Below are positions 1 through 6,474 of a stretch of 10,374 bases of DNA, piece by piece. The notes under the pieces are model-generated. The model saw only the letters and a list, made by a program, of their open reading frames with translations. It made no database searches and was not told the DNA's origin. The stretch lies in NCBI GenBank assembly GCA_039208045.1, contig JBCCRH010000206.1, positions 1-10,374 of the forward strand. Reading direction: 5' to 3'. Source of the DNA: JBCCRH01 sp039208045 (lineage in GTDB: Bacteria > Bacteroidota > Bacteroidia > Chitinophagales > Saprospiraceae). Numbering within the stretch: position 1 is the stretch's first letter; the number at the start of each line of letters is the position of its first letter. The position numbers were made by a program, and so were the translations under genes.

Positions 1-992
1 AGGAAATCGCCAAAGCAGTGCAAACAGCAACGGTTTGTGGCCTATCCCGATCTGTAGAGAAGGATATAAAATGTGCAGCAGAAGCACTCGCACACGCCAA
101 GCGCCCTCGCATCCACACAGGTATTGGTACTTCCGACTCACATATCAAATATAAGTTTCGCTCTAATCAAAAAGATATTTTGGAACGTGCTGTGGCAGCA
201 GTAAAGTATGCCAAGTCATTTGTAGAGGACGTAGAATTCTATGCAGAAGATGCAGGCCGTACAGATAACGAATACTTAGCCAGAGTCATTGAAGCAGTTA
301 TAAAGGCAGGAGCTACCGTACTCAATATACCCGATACCACTGGCTATTGTTTACCAGAAGAATATGGTGCAAAAATTCGGTTTCTGAAAGAAAATGTAAA
401 AGGTATTCACAAAGCTACCCTTTCTACACACTGCCATAACGATTTGGGCTTGGCAACTGCCAACTCTATAGCAGGAGTACAAAGCGGCGCACGCCAAATC
501 GAATGTACCATTAATGGTATCGGAGAACGCGCTGGTAATACCTCGCTCGAAGAGGTAGTCATGGTGATGCGACAGCATCACTTATTGGATTTTGATACCA
601 ATATCAATTCGAAGCGGCTCAATGAAATTTCGAGGCTAGTATCGGATCGAATGGGTATGCCTGTACAACCCAATAAGGCCATCGTGGGAGCAAATGCTTT
701 TGCGCATTCTTCAGGCATCCACCAAGATGGGGTTATCAAAAAACGGGAGACCTATGAGATTATTGATCCCTTAGACGTGGGAGTTGATCACTCCAAGATC
801 GTGCTAACTGCGCGTAGTGGTAGAGCAGCTATCGCATTTCGCGCCAAGCAGATCGGATTCAATTTGACCAAGATAGAATTGGATAATGTGTATCAAGGCT
901 TTTTAGAACTCGCTGATCGAAAGAAAGAAGTATCTGATGGCGACCTAGAAGGCATTATTGTGAATCGACGAGCCACAACACCAGTGGCCTAG
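1..992 (+). CDS. leuA: 2-isopropylmalate synthase, 5' end missing (short form)
   Basis: This enzyme condenses acetyl-CoA with 2-oxoisovalerate, the first committed step of leucine synthesis, in the cytoplasm. The reading frame is open to the window edge (codons from base 3 read EIAKAVQTATVCGLSR), so the GTG at 18 is internal; by comparison with known LeuA about 60-65 N-terminal residues, including the DTTLRDGEQ region, lie outside. Counting from codon 18, visible motifs are the metal-binding HCHND at 138-142, NGIGERAGN at 166-174, and the downstream AFAHSSGIHQDG and SGRAA segments. The protein stops just after the DLEGI segment, where the E. coli enzyme continues for about 130 residues with its leucine-binding regulatory domain, so this is the short class. 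Homocitrate or citramalate synthases are relatives, but leuCDB immediately downstream favours isopropylmalate synthase. Confidence 0.93.
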   Translation, partial: EIAKAVQTATVCGLSRSVEKDIKCAAEALAHAKRPRIHTGIGTSDSHIKYKFRSNQKDILERAVAAVKYAKSFVEDVEFYAEDAGRTDNEYLARVIEAVIKAGATVLNIPDTTGYCLPEEYGAKIRFLKENVKGIHKATLSTHCHNDLGLATANSIAGVQSGARQIECTINGIGERAGNTSLEEVVMVMRQHHLLDFDTNINSKRLNEISRLVSDRMGMPVQPNKAIVGANAFAHSSGIHQDGVIKKRETYEIIDPLDVGVDHSKIVLTARSGRAAIAFRAKQIGFNLTKIELDNVYQGFLELADRKKEVSDGDLEGIIVNRRATTPVA

Positions 993-1025
993 TGTATTGT
1001 TAAACTATTTAATGAGCTGGAGCAG

Positions 1026-2411
1026 ATGGGTAAGACCTTGTTTGATAAAATCTGGGAAAGTCATGTAGTCGATCAAGTAGATGGCGGTATGGAGATACTG
1101 TATATTGATCGGCACTACATTCATGAAGTAACAAGTCCTCAAGCGTTTGATGGCTTGCGTAAAAGAGACTTACCCGTTTTTAGAACAGATAAAACGGTAG
1201 GTACAGCTGACCATAACGTACCAACTAAAAATCAGCATCTTCCCATAGTGGAGGAACTGTCGAGGTTTCAGGTAGCTAAGCTACATGAAAACTGTGAAGC
1301 TTTTGGTGTGGAGTTGTATGGTCTGGGGCATCCCTATCAAGGAATTGTACACGTGATTGGGCCCGAGCTAGGACTCACACGGCCAGGTATGACCATGGTT
1401 TGTGGCGACAGCCATACCTCGACGCATGGTGCCTTTGGCTGTATTGCTTTCGGTATTGGCACCAGCCAAGTAGAACAGGTGCTAGCTACTCAATGCCTGC
1501 TGCAAAAGCGTCCCAAAAGAATGCGCATCACTATCGATGGAGTGTTGCAAGAAGGCGTTTTATCAAAAGACATCATACTGTATATCATATCACAGCTTAC
1601 CGCAGCTGGTGGCACTGGTTACTTTGTAGAATATGCGGGTAGTGCCATTCGATCGCTATCGATGGAAGCTCGAATGACTATTTGTAATATGAGCATTGAG
1701 ATGGGTGCAAGAGGGGGACTAATCGCACCAGATACGACCACTTTTGAATACGTAAAAGGTCGCGAGTTTGCGCCAAAAGGTGCAAAATGGGATCAGGCAG
1801 TAACCTATTGGAAGACCCTCTACACCGATGAGGATGCTATATTTGATAAAGAATATCGTTTCAAAGCAGCAGATATTGGGCCGATGATCACTTATGGTAC
1901 TAACCCAGGTATGGGGATTAGCGTAAGCGATGAAATTCCAAGTGCTTCCACAGGAGGCTCCTTTGATAAGGCCTTGAACTACATGGGTTTTCAATCAGGA
2001 GAAGTGCTAATGGGTAAACCGATCGATTATGTATTTATCGGTAGCTGTACTAATTCTCGTATTGAAGACTTGCGTATTGTAGCGGATTATGTGAAAGGCA
2101 AGCAAAAAGCGCCACACGTACAGGCCATGATTGTGCCTGGCTCAAAGCAAGTGGAAGCGCAAGTTAAGCGAGAAGGCCTAGATCGTATTTTCCAAGAAGC
2201 GGGCTTCGACTTTAGAGAACCAGGCTGCTCTGCCTGCTTAGGTATGAATGAAGACAAAGTACCAGCCGGTGCTTACTGTGTGTCTACTTCGAACCGCAAT
2301 TTTGAAGGGCGGCAAGGGCCTGGTGCACGAACCATTCTGGCAAGCCCGCTGATGGCGGCTGCCTCAGCTATTGCTGGAAAAATTATTGATGTGCGCGAAC
2401 AACTCAACTAA
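1026..2411 (+). CDS. leuC: 3-isopropylmalate dehydratase large subunit
   Basis: Large, iron-sulfur subunit of isopropylmalate isomerase, which interconverts 2- and 3-isopropylmalate through dehydration and rehydration; it acts as a heterodimer with LeuD in the cytoplasm. At 461 residues it is close to the E. coli protein (466) and aligns over its whole length. Aconitase-family motifs are VCGDSHTSTHGAFG at about 125-138, GSCTNSRIEDLR at 339-350, and PGCSACLGMN at 399-408. The three [4Fe-4S] ligands are C341, C401 and C404, all present. The ATG at 1026 fits the family N-terminus (MGKTLFDKIW); GGAG at 1019-1022 is only three bases upstream, too close to be a good Shine-Dalgarno site. It lies 33 bases after leuA and 4 bases before leuD, consistent with one operon. 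Confidence 0.97.
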   Translation: MGKTLFDKIWESHVVDQVDGGMEILYIDRHYIHEVTSPQAFDGLRKRDLPVFRTDKTVGTADHNVPTKNQHLPIVEELSRFQVAKLHENCEAFGVELYGLGHPYQGIVHVIGPELGLTRPGMTMVCGDSHTSTHGAFGCIAFGIGTSQVEQVLATQCLLQKRPKRMRITIDGVLQEGVLSKDIILYIISQLTAAGGTGYFVEYAGSAIRSLSMEARMTICNMSIEMGARGGLIAPDTTTFEYVKGREFAPKGAKWDQAVTYWKTLYTDEDAIFDKEYRFKAADIGPMITYGTNPGMGISVSDEIPSASTGGSFDKALNYMGFQSGEVLMGKPIDYVFIGSCTNSRIEDLRIVADYVKGKQKAPHVQAMIVPGSKQVEAQVKREGLDRIFQEAGFDFREPGCSACLGMNEDKVPAGAYCVSTSNRNFEGRQGPGARTILASPLMAAASAIAGKIIDVREQLN

Positions 2412-2415
2412 GACG

Positions 2416-3009
2416 ATGCAAAAATTTACTAAAATACAATCTACTGCTGTTCCATTACCGATGGAGGATATAGACACCGATCAGATTATTCCAGCACGTT
2501 TTCTAAAAGCGACTACGAGGGAAGGGTTTGGAGATAATCTTTTCCGAGATTGGCGATTTAATCGTGATGGTACACCAAAAGCAGACTTTGTACTCAATAA
2601 TACGATGTACAGCGGCCAGATTCTGGTGGCGGGGCGCAACTTTGGCTGTGGATCCAGTAGGGAACATGCGGCCTGGGCATTGGCTGATTATGGTTTTAAA
2701 GTAGTGGTCTCCAGCTTTTTTGCAGATATTTTTCGGGGCAATGCCCTCAATAATGGCATACTTCCTATACAGGTAAGCCAAGAAGATTTGCACACTATTC
2801 TCACAGCTATCGAGCAGGAACCCACAACAACTTTTGAGGTAGATTTGGAAAAGCAATCCTTTATTTTGCCAGGTACTTCCTTAGCTATTTCCTTTGAAAT
2901 TGACCCTTACAAGAAAATGTGCCTACTTAATGGCTATGATGATCTGGACTTCTTACTTAGCAAACGCAAGCAGATTGAAGCCTTCGAGGCACAGCAGCTT
3001 GTCTTTTAA
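2416..3009 (+). CDS. leuD: 3-isopropylmalate dehydratase small subunit
   Basis: Swivelling small subunit of isopropylmalate isomerase, partner of LeuC. The product is 197 residues, against 201 in E. coli. Visible motifs are DIDTDQIIP at 18-26, NLFRDWRF at 41-48, the substrate-loop motif FGCGSSREHA at 76-85, and ALADYGFKVVVSSFFADIF at about 88-106. The frame is open further upstream to 2371, but that would overlap leuC by 41 bases and add 15 residues with no family match; the ATG at 2416, four bases after the leuC stop, gives the typical N-terminus and is preferred. The tight spacing suggests coupled translation so that the two subunits are made together. Confidence 0.96.
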   Translation: MQKFTKIQSTAVPLPMEDIDTDQIIPARFLKATTREGFGDNLFRDWRFNRDGTPKADFVLNNTMYSGQILVAGRNFGCGSSREHAAWALADYGFKVVVSSFFADIFRGNALNNGILPIQVSQEDLHTILTAIEQEPTTTFEVDLEKQSFILPGTSLAISFEIDPYKKMCLLNGYDDLDFLLSKRKQIEAFEAQQLVF

Positions 3010-3013
3010 AAAA

Positions 3014-3058
3014 AATTGAACTAGTACGACTAAATAATTGGATTAGTACCACTCAAAT
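3014..3058 (+). repeat. Imperfect tandem repeat, two 22/23-base units, in the leuD-leuB gap
   Basis: Two adjacent units, 3014-3035 and 3036-3058, both begin AATTG and share a core TAGTAC(G/C)ACT followed by an AAAT end. They differ by three substitutions and one inserted C. Together they fill most of the 58 bases between leuD and leuB. Seen directly in the sequence; the role, if any, is unknown. A recent small duplication, or paired binding sites for a regulator or RNA-binding protein, are both possible. Confidence 0.6.
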
Positions 3059-3067
3059 TAAACACCC

Positions 3068-4183
3068 ATGAAGATTAAAATTGCGGAATTACCAGGCGAT
3101 GGCATAGGCCCTGAAGTGGTGGAACAAGCAAAAAAAGCATTAGATGCCATCGGCAGTCGATTTAATCATCAATTTGAATACTGCCAGGCAGATGTAGGTG
3201 CCATCGCCATTGATAAAACGGGGAATCCACTCCCCGATGTAACCCTTGAAACCTGCGTCAACTCTGATGCTATTCTTTTTGGAGCCATTGGCCACCCAAA
3301 ATATGATAGCGATCCGAATGCCAAGGTACGGCCCGAGCAAGGGTTGCTGAGACTGCGCAAAGAACTTGGCTTATATGCCAACCTACGGCCAGTAGCCACC
3401 TACTCGAAATTACTGCACCTTTCTCCCTTAAAAGAGGAAAAGGTAAAGGGAGTAGATTTGCTCATTTTACGGGAGCTTACTGGAGGTATTTACTTTGGTG
3501 AAAAAGGGCGTAGTCAGGATGGCAAGTCTGCTTATGATACTTGCTCTTATGCAGCCTATGAGATAGAGCGCATTGCTCAATTAGCTTTTGAGAATGCACA
3601 AAAGCGCCGCAAGAAGGTAACACTCGTCGACAAAGCCAATGTACTGGAATCTTCTCGCTTATGGAGGGATACGGTGCAGAATATGGCCAGCAACTATCCA
3701 GAGGTTACCCTAGATTTTATGTATGTCGATAATGCTGCTATGCAGCTTATTCAGTATCCAATCCAATTTGATGTGATGCTCACCTCAAATATGTTTGGAG
3801 ATATTCTTTCGGATGAAGCCAGTGTGCTATCCGGTTCGATGGGGCTTCTTCCTTCCGCATCCATAGGTGAGAAGACTTCCCTTTTCGAACCGATCCATGG
3901 CTCCTATCCGCAAGCAGCAGGCGAGGATATTGCCAATCCTATGGCTACTATTTTGTCAGCAGCTATGCTGTTAAATAGCTTAGAGCTTAATGAAGAAGCA
4001 AAGATTGTACGCTTAGCTGTGCAGCATATTTTGGAGCGCGGCATTGGCACTCCTGAGCTAAAACCAAGTATTTTGTACAGCTGCTCGCAGGTTGGCGATA
4101 TGATTGCCCACCTGATCGAAGAAGCAGAAGATTTTACCATATATAATGATAAGATTAACGAAGGAATCTCTACTATAATTTAA
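3068..4183 (+). CDS. leuB: 3-isopropylmalate dehydrogenase
   Basis: Oxidatively decarboxylates 3-isopropylmalate to 2-oxoisocaproate in the cytoplasm, the last dedicated step before transamination to leucine. The 371 residues match the family (E. coli 363). The N-terminus ELPGDGIGPEV is typical. By alignment from memory with the Thermus enzyme, the substrate residues are present: R97, R107, R135, Y142, K189, D221, and the metal-binding D245 and D249 (motif NMFGDILSDEAS at 241-252). The coenzyme loop reads HGSYPQAAG at 277-285; many NAD-dependent enzymes have HGSAPDIAG, with an Asp where this one has Q282. I believe this variant is common in Bacteroidota, but could not check. The gene is last in the leu operon, and a strong terminator follows 75 bases downstream. 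Confidence 0.96.
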   Translation: MKIKIAELPGDGIGPEVVEQAKKALDAIGSRFNHQFEYCQADVGAIAIDKTGNPLPDVTLETCVNSDAILFGAIGHPKYDSDPNAKVRPEQGLLRLRKELGLYANLRPVATYSKLLHLSPLKEEKVKGVDLLILRELTGGIYFGEKGRSQDGKSAYDTCSYAAYEIERIAQLAFENAQKRRKKVTLVDKANVLESSRLWRDTVQNMASNYPEVTLDFMYVDNAAMQLIQYPIQFDVMLTSNMFGDILSDEASVLSGSMGLLPSASIGEKTSLFEPIHGSYPQAAGEDIANPMATILSAAMLLNSLELNEEAKIVRLAVQHILERGIGTPELKPSILYSCSQVGDMIAHLIEEAEDFTIYNDKINEGISTII

Positions 4184-4258
4184 GGCTTTCCTTTAATAAA
4201 AGAGCAAAATATTAGTTGTGTATTTCCAATAGTTCGAAGTATAAACGATTTGAGTTTC

Positions 4259-4293
4259 GAGCAGTATCCTTAGCGGTGCTGCTCTTTTTTTTT
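4259..4293 (+). terminator. Intrinsic terminator of the leu operon
   Basis: Arms GAGCAGTATC (4259-4268) and GGTGCTGCTC (4275-4284) form a ten-base-pair stem with two G-U pairs and a six-base loop (CTTAGC), followed by nine Ts at 4285-4293. This is a textbook intrinsic terminator, 75 bases after the leuB stop, and marks the 3' end of the leuACDB transcript. Confidence 0.88.
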
Positions 4294-4331
4294 GCCTCAA
4301 AACCAGGGAATTGGAAGGAGATAAGAAAGGG

Positions 4332-4366
4332 TATAAAAAAAGCAAAGTCCTCAAAGAATGAGGACT
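4332..4366 (-). terminator. Hairpin with T-rich tail on the minus strand, possible terminator
   Basis: A perfect eight-base-pair inverted repeat, AGTCCTCA (4346-4353) and TGAGGACT (4359-4366), has a five-base loop. On the minus strand it is followed by TTTGCTTTTTTTA, the layout of an intrinsic terminator; on the plus strand no T run follows (CTACCC), so it is not a second leu terminator. The genes on both sides run on the plus strand, so the transcript it would end is not an annotated gene. It could end an unannotated RNA, stop antisense transcription into leuB, or be a processing element in a plus-strand RNA. Confidence 0.5.
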
Positions 4367-4619
4367 CTACCCACTTAGAGAGAATAATTACAAGGCCTTA
4401 ACGAAGATACTACAATATTTTGAAAAAATAATTATGTTTTTATCAAATGGGCTTTTCGTGTAGTAAATCACGGGTTTCAGATGATTTTGTGTATATTCCA
4501 TCGAATATAGTTTACAAATAGTTAACCTCTATTTAAGATTTTTTTAAAACCATCAAAAGATAGCGGAACTGGGAAAAATCTAACTTTACCCTATTGTGTA
4601 ATAGTAGATGTTATAAGCG

Positions 4620-5306
4620 ATGGATGCAGTAAAGATTCTGATTGTAGATGACGAACCAGATATTTTAGAGTTTCTAAAATATAACCTTCAAGAAGAAGGC
4701 TTCGAAGTATATGTTGCCTCTGATGGTGAAGCTGGTATAGAAGTAGCTGAAAGAGAGCGTCCTAATCTTATCATTCTAGATATTATGATGCCCAAGATGG
4801 ACGGGGTGGAAGTGTGCCGACAATTGAGGAGCAAGCCAGAATTTGATAGCACCGTCATTGCTTTCCTTACAGCTCGGGAAGAGGATTATTCGCAGATTGC
4901 TGCCTTGGATGTTGGTGGAGATGACTATATCACTAAACCGATGCGCCCCAGAGTATTCGTTAGTAGAGTACGGGCTTTGCTGAGACGATCCGAGCGATCT
5001 GTTAATGTAGAGGAAGAAGATGTTATTATTCGCGTGGGGGACTTGGCAATCGATCAAGAGCGAGTGAGTGTACAACGTGGAGAAGAAGTAATTGAACTTG
5101 CCAAAAAAGAATTTGAGCTCCTAAATTTATTGGTTTCTAAGCCAGGTAAAGTGTTCTCTAGAGAAGAAATATTCAATAAAGTATGGGGTACTGATGTAAT
5201 CGTGGGGAATCGCACTATCGATGTACACATCCGGAAATTGAGAGAAAAAATTGGAGATCACTATATCAAAACCATCAAGGGCATCGGTTACAAATTTGAG
5301 TTTTAA
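4620..5306 (+). CDS. OmpR/PhoB-family response regulator
   Basis: Cytoplasmic DNA-binding response regulator of a two-component system, 228 residues, normal for the family. The receiver domain spans about 4-122: acidic pair D10/D11, phospho-acceptor D54 in LIILDIMMPKMDG, switch T84 and K106 in DDYITKP are all present, so it should be phosphorylatable. The winged-helix DNA-binding domain spans about 132-228, with the recognition-helix segment VGNRTIDVHIRKLREKIG and the wing KTIKGIGYKFEF. The ATG at 4620 places the first beta strand (VKILIVDDE) correctly. No Shine-Dalgarno is visible. The kinase gene starts 50 bases downstream and is probably co-transcribed. PhoB-like by sequence, but the signal and regulon cannot be read from this window. 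Confidence 0.95.
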   Translation: MDAVKILIVDDEPDILEFLKYNLQEEGFEVYVASDGEAGIEVAERERPNLIILDIMMPKMDGVEVCRQLRSKPEFDSTVIAFLTAREEDYSQIAALDVGGDDYITKPMRPRVFVSRVRALLRRSERSVNVEEEDVIIRVGDLAIDQERVSVQRGEEVIELAKKEFELLNLLVSKPGKVFSREEIFNKVWGTDVIVGNRTIDVHIRKLREKIGDHYIKTIKGIGYKFEF

Positions 5307-5356
5307 TGCATCTTTTTATTTTTTGTTTTGTTCAGAACTTTTGAATAGCATTGCCC

Positions 5357-6406
5357 ATGTTAAAGAACCCAACGCCACAAATTATCGCCAGATTAGCCTC
5401 CTTGATTATTACTGCTTTGAGTGTAGGATCTATCCTATTATATGCCCTATTTCAGCAGGCCGCTAATCCAATTGTCCTCGTTCTGATTGCTGCCGTTCTC
5501 ATTTTCACCGGAACCTACTTCACGACCGCTTACTACCTCGAACGATACATTTACCGCAAGATCAAAGTCATCTATAAGACTATCCATAACCAAAAAGTGC
5601 CCAAAAAAGATAAGAACAAGTCCATTGACCTGAGCACTAATATCATCGAAGAAGTAGAAAAAGAAGTCAACGAATGGGCAGATAACCAACAGAAAGAGAT
5701 TGAAAAGTATAAACTTTGGGCAGAATACCGAAGGCGATTTGTGGGTGATATTTCGCACGAACTCAAGACCCCTATTTTTAATATACAGGGCTATCTACAT
5801 ACCCTCTTAGATGGAGCTATGCATAATCCCGATACTAATGAAGCTTTCCTGCGCAAGGCCGTAAAAAATGTAGATCGACTTCAGACCATTGTAGAAGATT
5901 TAGAATCTATTTCCCGTTTAGAATCTGGAGAGATGCTTTTAGAACTCCGCCCTTTTGATATTAAACAGTTGGCGGAAGAAGTATTTGAAGAATTTGAAAT
6001 AAAAGCGGCGCGGCGCAATATTTCCTTGCTCTTTAAGGAAGGGGCGGCCCAAAATTTTCAGGTGATAGCCGATCCTGAAAATATTAGACAAGTGCTCACC
6101 AATCTAGTGCACAACTCCATAAAATATGGTATCGACAATGGCTTGACGAAAGTGGGCTTCTACGATATGGATCGAAATGTGCTAATTGAAGTAGCAGATA
6201 ATGGCATAGGCATCAAAAAAGAGCACCTCCCCCATGTCTTTGATCGATTCTATCGGGTAGACAAAAGTCGTTCTAGAGCAATTGGAGGCTCTGGCTTGGG
6301 GCTTTCTATTGTAAAACATATAGTTGAGGCACACGCTCAGACCATTAATGTACGTAGCACCCAAAACTTGGGCTCCACTTTTGGGTTTACCTTACGCAAA
6401 GCCTAA
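5357..6406 (+). CDS. Membrane sensor histidine kinase
   Basis: Partner kinase of the preceding response regulator, anchored in the inner membrane. I use the ATG at 5357 (349 residues); a TTG two codons upstream is the only other start before an in-frame stop. Two hydrophobic segments at about 10-32 and 38-60 are separated by only about five residues (QQAAN), so there is essentially no periplasmic sensor domain. A charged linker of about 60-125 leads to the HisKA domain, with H134 in DISHELKTP. The HATPase_c domain has N-box NLVHNSIKY (249-257), G1 DNGIGI (281-286), F-box FDRFYR (295-300) and G2 GGSGLGL (310-316), all intact. The layout resembles minimal PhoR-type kinases. What it senses is unknown: membrane state, a partner protein or a cytoplasmic cue are possibilities. 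Confidence 0.94.
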   Translation: MLKNPTPQIIARLASLIITALSVGSILLYALFQQAANPIVLVLIAAVLIFTGTYFTTAYYLERYIYRKIKVIYKTIHNQKVPKKDKNKSIDLSTNIIEEVEKEVNEWADNQQKEIEKYKLWAEYRRRFVGDISHELKTPIFNIQGYLHTLLDGAMHNPDTNEAFLRKAVKNVDRLQTIVEDLESISRLESGEMLLELRPFDIKQLAEEVFEEFEIKAARRNISLLFKEGAAQNFQVIADPENIRQVLTNLVHNSIKYGIDNGLTKVGFYDMDRNVLIEVADNGIGIKKEHLPHVFDRFYRVDKSRSRAIGGSGLGLSIVKHIVEAHAQTINVRSTQNLGSTFGFTLRKA

Positions 6407-6424
6407 AATACTTTCCTACTGGTT

Positions 6425-6454
6425 CCAAAATTGTCTGATTTCCTATAATTTTGG
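6425..6454. repeat. Inverted repeat overlapping the candidate ABC-F promoter
   Basis: Perfect eight-base arms CCAAAATT (6425-6432) and AATTTTGG (6447-6454) lie 14 bases apart. No T run follows, so it is not a good terminator for the kinase gene upstream. Its right arm coincides with the candidate -7 box of the ABC-F gene, the position expected of an operator. The arms are AT-rich, so chance is not excluded. Confidence 0.4.
6446..6453 (+). promoter_or_regulatory. Candidate Bacteroidota -7 promoter box for the ABC-F gene
   Basis: TAATTTTG matches the Bacteroidota -7 consensus TAnnTTTG exactly, and lies 21 bases upstream of the ATG at 6475, giving a leader of roughly 10-17 bases. The -33 region is weak: no TTTG stands at the usual distance, and the nearest candidate is GTT at 6422-6424. 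It suggests that the ABC-F gene can be expressed independently of the two-component genes. Confidence 0.35.
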
Positions 6455-6474
6455 GCTTCATCTTAATTGCACTT

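Larger units (their letters stand above)
4184..4619. other. 436-base intergenic region between leuB and the response regulator
   Basis: It holds the leu operon terminator (4259-4293), a second perfect hairpin (4346-4366) and then AT-rich sequence up to the response regulator. The only open frame of note (4216-4401, plus) runs through the terminator, lacks a family match and is not accepted. A purine-rich GGAAGGAG stretch near 4312-4319 is not followed by a start codon. A weak inverted repeat, AAATAG/CTATTT, lies at 4516-4534 with a T run after it, too AT-rich to call. The promoter of the two-component genes must lie here; the nearest match to the Bacteroidota -7 box is TAACTTTA at 4581-4588, one base off TAnnTTTG, with no clear -33 element. 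Confidence 0.6.

Noticed and set aside
2371..2415. Upstream extension of leuD
   Set aside because: It would overlap the leuC end and add 15 residues that do not match the family; the ATG at 2416 gives the normal LeuD N-terminus.
4216..4401. 61-residue open frame on the plus strand after leuB
   Set aside because: It runs straight through the strong leu terminator and the second hairpin, has no family resemblance and begins at a non-ATG codon; coding is unlikely.
4516..4541. AAATAG/CTATTT inverted repeat followed by a T run, as a terminator
   Set aside because: A six-pair stem of nearly all A-T pairs in an AT-rich region is too weak, and no transcript needing termination is evident there.
5251..5466. 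71-residue plus-strand frame bridging the response regulator and kinase genes
   Set aside because: It overlaps both real genes in another frame and has no recognisable features; it is a shadow.
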